From positions 30,147,896 to 30,211,895 of the forward strand of contig NC_067206.1 in assembly GCF_026262505.1 (NCBI RefSeq): a stretch of DNA of 64,000 nt, read 5' to 3'. A model generated the notes under the pieces. That model saw nothing but the letters and a program-made list of their open reading frames with translations, did not search any database and was not told the DNA's origin. Origin of the DNA: Trichomonas vaginalis G3. Its lineage: Eukaryota; Parabasalia; Trichomonadida; Trichomonadidae. Below, one piece after another: positions 60,560 through 64,000 of this stretch (position 1 is its first letter; every line of letters starts with the position of its first letter). The position numbers and the translations under genes were made by a program.

Positions 60560-60922
60560 ATGGACGCACAGAACTTAGCGAATGCACAGCAACCTGGACA
60601 ACCAAACCCAGAGAATATTCCAAATGAAGTTAGAATACAAACTGCAATGGCAAACTATGGTCAAGTGCCAACAGATGTACAAATGCAAACTGCCATGTCA
60701 AATGACGCTGCGTTAGGCTTACCACCATGGTATGCAAATATGAGATGGAAAGAGTTTTATACAAACCCTGAAGTGGGATATAAACAACTCTATGCAGATG
60801 ACGCAAACACAGGAGTTGACCCAGAATATGTTTTCTACCAGAGGAGAAATAGAATGTATGAGCTCCAGTTAAAAAATGCTATGGAACTCAACAGGAAACG
60901 TAAGAGACTAGGCGGACATTAG
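60560..60922 (+). CDS. Hypothetical virion-type protein, 120 residues
   Basis: An Asn/Gln/Pro-rich N-terminus contains a repeated IQTAMANYGQVP/MQTAMSNDAALG pair (about 28-52). A folded part with PPWYANMRWKEFYTNPEVGY and a basic C-terminus (NRKRKRLGGH) follow. It ends GGH after a Leu, reminiscent of processed viral precursors. Start follows TTTTTATCTAATATTAA. Function unknown; within the structural block. Confidence 0.55.
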   Translation: MDAQNLANAQQPGQPNPENIPNEVRIQTAMANYGQVPTDVQMQTAMSNDAALGLPPWYANMRWKEFYTNPEVGYKQLYADDANTGVDPEYVFYQRRNRMYELQLKNAMELNRKRKRLGGH

Positions 60923-60940
60923 ATTTTTACATATAGTAAA

Positions 60941-61183
60941 ATGGGTTTCTTTGGAAGAATAGGAAACTTCTTTCGAAATGTTGGAAGAGGTATATGGAAT
61001 GGAATAAAATCTGTCGGAAGAGGAATTTGGAACGGAGTCAAAAATATTGGTAAAAGAGTAGGTCAGTTCGTTGGTATTATACCTAAAGACCCTGAACCAG
61101 AAGAACAAGCTCCTGTTATACAACAGCCTGAACCTGCACCACAGTCTAGTTGGCAACCAAATCCAACACCTCAACCGTATTAA
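60941..61183 (+). CDS. Amphipathic membrane-active-like protein, third element
   Basis: 80 residues. MGFFGRIGNFFRNVGRGIWN plus a second FGRGIWNG-like turn give tandem amphipathic repeats (GRGIWNGIKSVGRGIWNGVK), cationic with aromatic face. The tail is Pro/Glu/Gln-rich and proline-terminated. Parallels the outer element's 1547 and 1804 genes, so a membrane-breaching virion peptide is a shared feature (inference). Start follows AGATTTTTACATATAGTAAA. Confidence 0.6.
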   Translation: MGFFGRIGNFFRNVGRGIWNGIKSVGRGIWNGVKNIGKRVGQFVGIIPKDPEPEEQAPVIQQPEPAPQSSWQPNPTPQPY

Positions 61184-61185
61184 AA

Positions 61186-62034
61186 TTATATTTTTACCGT
61201 TCGATAGTAGTTGTATATGAGACTAAGTTCTAAGTAAAACGCATGGTATAATGGAACTATTCTCTTTCTTCCATCTGTAGTAAACCATACTTGAAAGTCT
61301 GAAATACTTCCACTCGGTGGTTCATATAGCTTTGTAGGTTTTTCGTAAAAGTCATTTGCCAAGCATAAAAAAGAGTTTTGTGCGCCAGAAAATGAAGCAT
61401 GAACTATAATAGCATCTTGGTCGAAAACATTTTCATATGTTCCATTAGGGTTTTCGACTTCATAAAAGTTCGGGTGTACTGGATATTCTGCAGGCTGATT
61501 TAACATCCTCAAAAACCTATACCATGCCAAGTTGTTATATTTTGTAGAAATATAAACGTCTTCTCCAAGGTCTTCTATTCTATTGATTTTAACAGTTGCA
61601 TTTTTCCTGTCATATATAATATCGAGATGGTACTCTCCTTCGTCAATGTTGTACTGTTTTGCATATTCGAGATAGATATCGTTTATTTTTTCTTGAAAAG
61701 CTTGAAGAGTTGTTTCTAAGTTTACAAGCAAACTAACTTGTAAAAGTTTTCCCTGTTCAAATTTCTCATACGTACGTTTTTCTTTGTTATAGTATCGAAC
61801 TTCAAAAGCGACCGTAAATGGGAAACCATGTATGGCTTCTGAAATGAATTTCATTCTACGAAAGCCAATAGCTTTTGTGACGGATGGGTCTCTTAACCAT
61901 CTTAAGGGGTAGTCAAAACGATAGCCTTCATGCTTTACGGTCTCTGTCTCAAACTTTTGACCGACATTCGTAAAAAGTTCATCTAATGGTTTAGTTGTAG
62001 CAACTCTTGAATTTTCTTTTTCTATTGAAAGCAT
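61186..62034 (-). CDS. Minor capsid (penton-like) protein, whole
   Basis: 282 residues in one frame, the best-preserved member of the penton-like family in this window. Opening strands GYRFDYPLRWLRDPSVTKAI, then a jelly-roll-like alternation to the C-terminus (HAFYLELSLIYNYYRTVKI). The two broken inner genes (6262-7142, 23194-24046) and the outer one (29270-29729) can be aligned to it in pattern. Start ATG 62034 is 18 bp from the divergent fibre ATG. Confidence 0.65.
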   Translation of the reverse strand: MLSIEKENSRVATTKPLDELFTNVGQKFETETVKHEGYRFDYPLRWLRDPSVTKAIGFRRMKFISEAIHGFPFTVAFEVRYYNKEKRTYEKFEQGKLLQVSLLVNLETTLQAFQEKINDIYLEYAKQYNIDEGEYHLDIIYDRKNATVKINRIEDLGEDVYISTKYNNLAWYRFLRMLNQPAEYPVHPNFYEVENPNGTYENVFDQDAIIVHASFSGAQNSFLCLANDFYEKPTKLYEPPSGSISDFQVWFTTDGRKRIVPLYHAFYLELSLIYNYYRTVKI

Positions 62035-62052
62035 ATTTTATCTAGAATAAAA
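62035..62052. promoter_or_regulatory. 18-bp divergent spacer between minor capsid and fibre genes
   Basis: ATTTTATCTAGAATAAAA carries the TTTTAT core on both strands around a central CTAG. On the minus strand the box even includes the complement of the fibre's start codon. Confidence 0.5.
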
Positions 62053-63425
62053 ATGTCGAAAGAAACAGCGTCTATGAGAGAAATAAAACACAACCGACAA
62101 CTCATTTTGCAAGCTCTAAATAAGAACACAACAAACTTTTCAAACTATTCTAAGATATCTGAGTCATTGAAAGAAGGAAACTTAAAACTGACATTAAACC
62201 CATTGACAGACGAGTTTCTATTTCAAGACAGTAAGAACCATACTGTTTGTATAAATCCAACAAAAGGAACTTTAAACGAGAAACCTATAGATGAACTTCT
62301 TTTGAAGGCAGATGTTGACAACAAAGCTGACAAAGAGTATGTCATTGAAAAAGTTCAAGAAGAACATGACAGAGCAGATGCAACATATGCAACAAAAGCA
62401 GATGTTGACAACAAAGCGGATAAAACATATGTTAACGATGAGTTAGCATGTGTGGCTAGTGCATTAGATAAGAAGGCAGATAAGGAATATGTGGATGAAA
62501 AAGATGAAGAAATTAAAAAAATGGTTGAATGGTACCATGAACGGACATCGAAGATTTTAAAAGGTAAAGCTGATACAGGGTGGGTTTCAGGATGTTTAGA
62601 CCTTAAAGCGGATAAGAACCATACACATACCATTGCAAATATTACAAACTTACAAGAAAAGTTAGATGGCAAAGCTGACAAGAACCATACACATACCATT
62701 GCAAATATTACAAACTTACAAGAAACCTTAAACAAGAAAAGTGACGTTGGACATACACATAGCTTCTTCTCAACTGTTGGTATAGAAAGTATTTTAGGAA
62801 CGATTGAAGAAACTGGTGGGGGTGGATTATATTTTAAACCTCCTAACTTTCCAGAAGGTTTAACATCGGATAAAGACATTAGATGTAGAAACGTTTATGT
62901 CATGGAGGATGAAAACAAAGTTAAATTCACTGCTCAAGATTTATATGATAAAAAAGCTGACAAAACAGAGCTTCAAACGTTAAAGACAGAAATACTTCAA
63001 ACAGTATATCCTATAGGTTCTATTTACACGTCAATGAACTCTACCAGACCAGAAGTAGTACTTGGTTTTGGAACTTGGACTCAAATAGTCGACAGGTTTT
63101 TGTATTGTGCAAACTCTTCAAAGGAAACAGGTGGAAGTAAAACGATTTCAGGTGCAAATTTACCTGCGCACAGTCACTACATAAATTTAAGTACATCTGA
63201 AGCAGGTTTGCATAGTCATAGATTTTGGGATTGGTCAGGAATGACAAAAGGTAAAGGATATGATGTTAAAGAGGACGTTAAGTTTGCTATAAATTGTTAC
63301 TGGAGTAACACTGAGGTAGGAGGAAGCCATACACATCGCGTTTCAGGGTATACGCAAACAACGGACAAAGTAAAGACTACATGCCACCTTACATGACAGT
63401 TTACGCATGGTATAGAAATGCTTAG
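62053..63425 (+). pseudogene. Fibre with ADK repeats and tail-collar domain, third element
   Basis: Order: N-terminal head (about 100 residues), ADVDNKADKEYV-type stalk repeats (62300-62620), two near-identical KNHTHTIANITNLQEKLDGK units (62620-62740), and a C-terminal collar domain (PIGSIYTSMNSTRPEVVLGFG ... AHSHYIN ... GGSHTHRVSG). The stalk segment around 62500-62610 and the collar opening are very similar at DNA level to the outer element's fibre. About one break near the end. Its stop overlaps the stop of the convergent integrase. Confidence 0.7.
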
Positions 63426-64000
63426 TCGTCATTTTCAACTTCTTTAGCATATTCGTCAGGAGTTGTCTTATATTTGTTAGGAACTGTCTTTGAAAGTATA
63501 CCACCTTGAACCTTAACAAGTTTGAAACGAGGTCTGACAATAGTAGTTTTATCTTCTGCTTGCAGTCTGTACATTTTTGCCATGTTTGCCTAAAACTTCA
63601 TAATATTCTCTTGTATACTTTCTTCTATTTTTACGAACACGAATGCGAGTACCTGTCGAGTTCCCATTGTTGTCATAGTCAATAGTATTTTCATATGGGT
63701 CGCGTTTAGGTATTTCTATTTTTACTTTGTCACCTTTCTTAAGTTTGAAGCCTGGCATTCTTTCTTGTTTGTCTCTTTTGACTAAACTATTAAATATATA
63801 GTCTTTCTCTAAGTCGGGGTTGTTTTTCATTTCTTCGGGGGAGTGGTTTCCCAAACCTTTTTGTTTACGGCTATTGTAAATATTTAAAACTTGTCTCATC
63901 TTTGCCATGGAGAAGTGTCTATACTTGTCGTCATATGACATTTCATCTACCTCACCACCTTGTGGTTGGTTTAAGTCTCTTAAGATTTTTATACAACTGT
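63422..64000 (-). pseudogene. DDE integrase, C-terminal part, third element (partial at right edge)
   Basis: Enters from the right edge with LRDLNQPQGGEVDEMSYDDK, then YNSRKQKGLGNHSPEEM, the end of the rve core. A Lys-rich KGDKVKIEIPKRDPYENTI segment and an SH3-like KYTREYYEVLGKHG tail follow. Catalytic core lies mostly outside the window. About one break. Shares the RDLNQ section with the inner element's integrase and differs from the outer one. Confidence 0.65.

Larger units (their letters stand above)
58881..64000. mobile_element. Third Maverick/Polinton, left part (runs off the window)
   Basis: The left end AGTAGTATATGAGTACGGG, then TTGTGTGACCTTTTTTG, closely resembles the outer Maverick's end and lies next to ATTTAA (58875-58880), a candidate 6-bp duplication. 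Visible parts: DNA adenine methyltransferase, small membrane protein, amphipathic peptide, penton-like minor capsid, fibre and the C-terminal part of a DDE integrase. The visible part is nearly whole, with about two breaks. Age cannot be judged without the other end, but the state of its genes suggests the youngest or best-kept of the three. Confidence 0.88.

Overview
The window looks like Trichomonas vaginalis nuclear DNA. It is AT-rich, its intergenic DNA is very AT-rich, and its host genes lack introns. Starts carry the trichomonad initiator (TCA-Y-T-W) a few bases upstream, and stop codons overlap a TAAA polyadenylation signal. Three Maverick/Polinton elements occupy most of the sequence. 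All identifications come from reading the sequence and recalling families; no database search was run.

Layout. 1-753: flanking DNA with the end of one unidentified reading frame. 754-44543: an outer Maverick with 304-bp terminal inverted repeats (TIRs) and a 6-bp target duplication (ATTTGC). A second, inner Maverick (4860-27849; 22,990 bp; 701-bp TIRs; 5-bp duplication AACCT) is inserted inside one of its genes. Without the inner copy the outer element is about 20.8 kb. 44550-58880: a host island with a short actin-related protein, a PH-domain AGC kinase, a membrane-anchored FKBP-type isomerase and a divergent cullin. Long AT-rich spacers separate these genes and hold a small Maverick polymerase scrap and an inverted-repeat pair. 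58881-64000: the left part of a third Maverick that runs off the window. It starts 6 bp after the cullin stop codon.

Maverick gene content. All three carry parts of one virus-like toolkit: protein-primed DNA polymerase B, DDE integrase, A32/FtsK-like packaging ATPase, double-jelly-roll major capsid, several minor-capsid (penton-like) proteins, small amphipathic proteins, and a trimeric fibre with collagen-like or heptad-like repeats ending in a phage-type tail-collar domain. The outer and inner elements also encode KilA-N proteins. The outer one adds a PrimPol-SF3 helicase, and the third adds a Dam-like adenine methyltransferase. Outer and inner elements each have roughly 15 broken places; the visible part of the third is nearly whole. 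TIR arms of both complete elements look identical by eye, so all are young, and the inner is younger than the outer.

Organisation and regulation. Element genes are extremely compact. Divergent start codons can be 16-18 bp apart, and some stop codons abut the next ATG. Two or three promoter-like boxes recur. A TTTTTAT box 11-20 nt before ATG precedes structural genes. A box containing AAAATAAAGTTAGTTTT precedes KilA-N, PrimPol-helicase and two other genes. This suggests early and late classes. Hairpin repeats (GGTGAGATCTCACC type) follow stop codons in the inner element. In the outer element two five-unit arrays of GGTGACC-rich repeats, in opposite orientation, flank the PrimPol-helicase gene. 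These non-coding systems are the most novel-looking content here.
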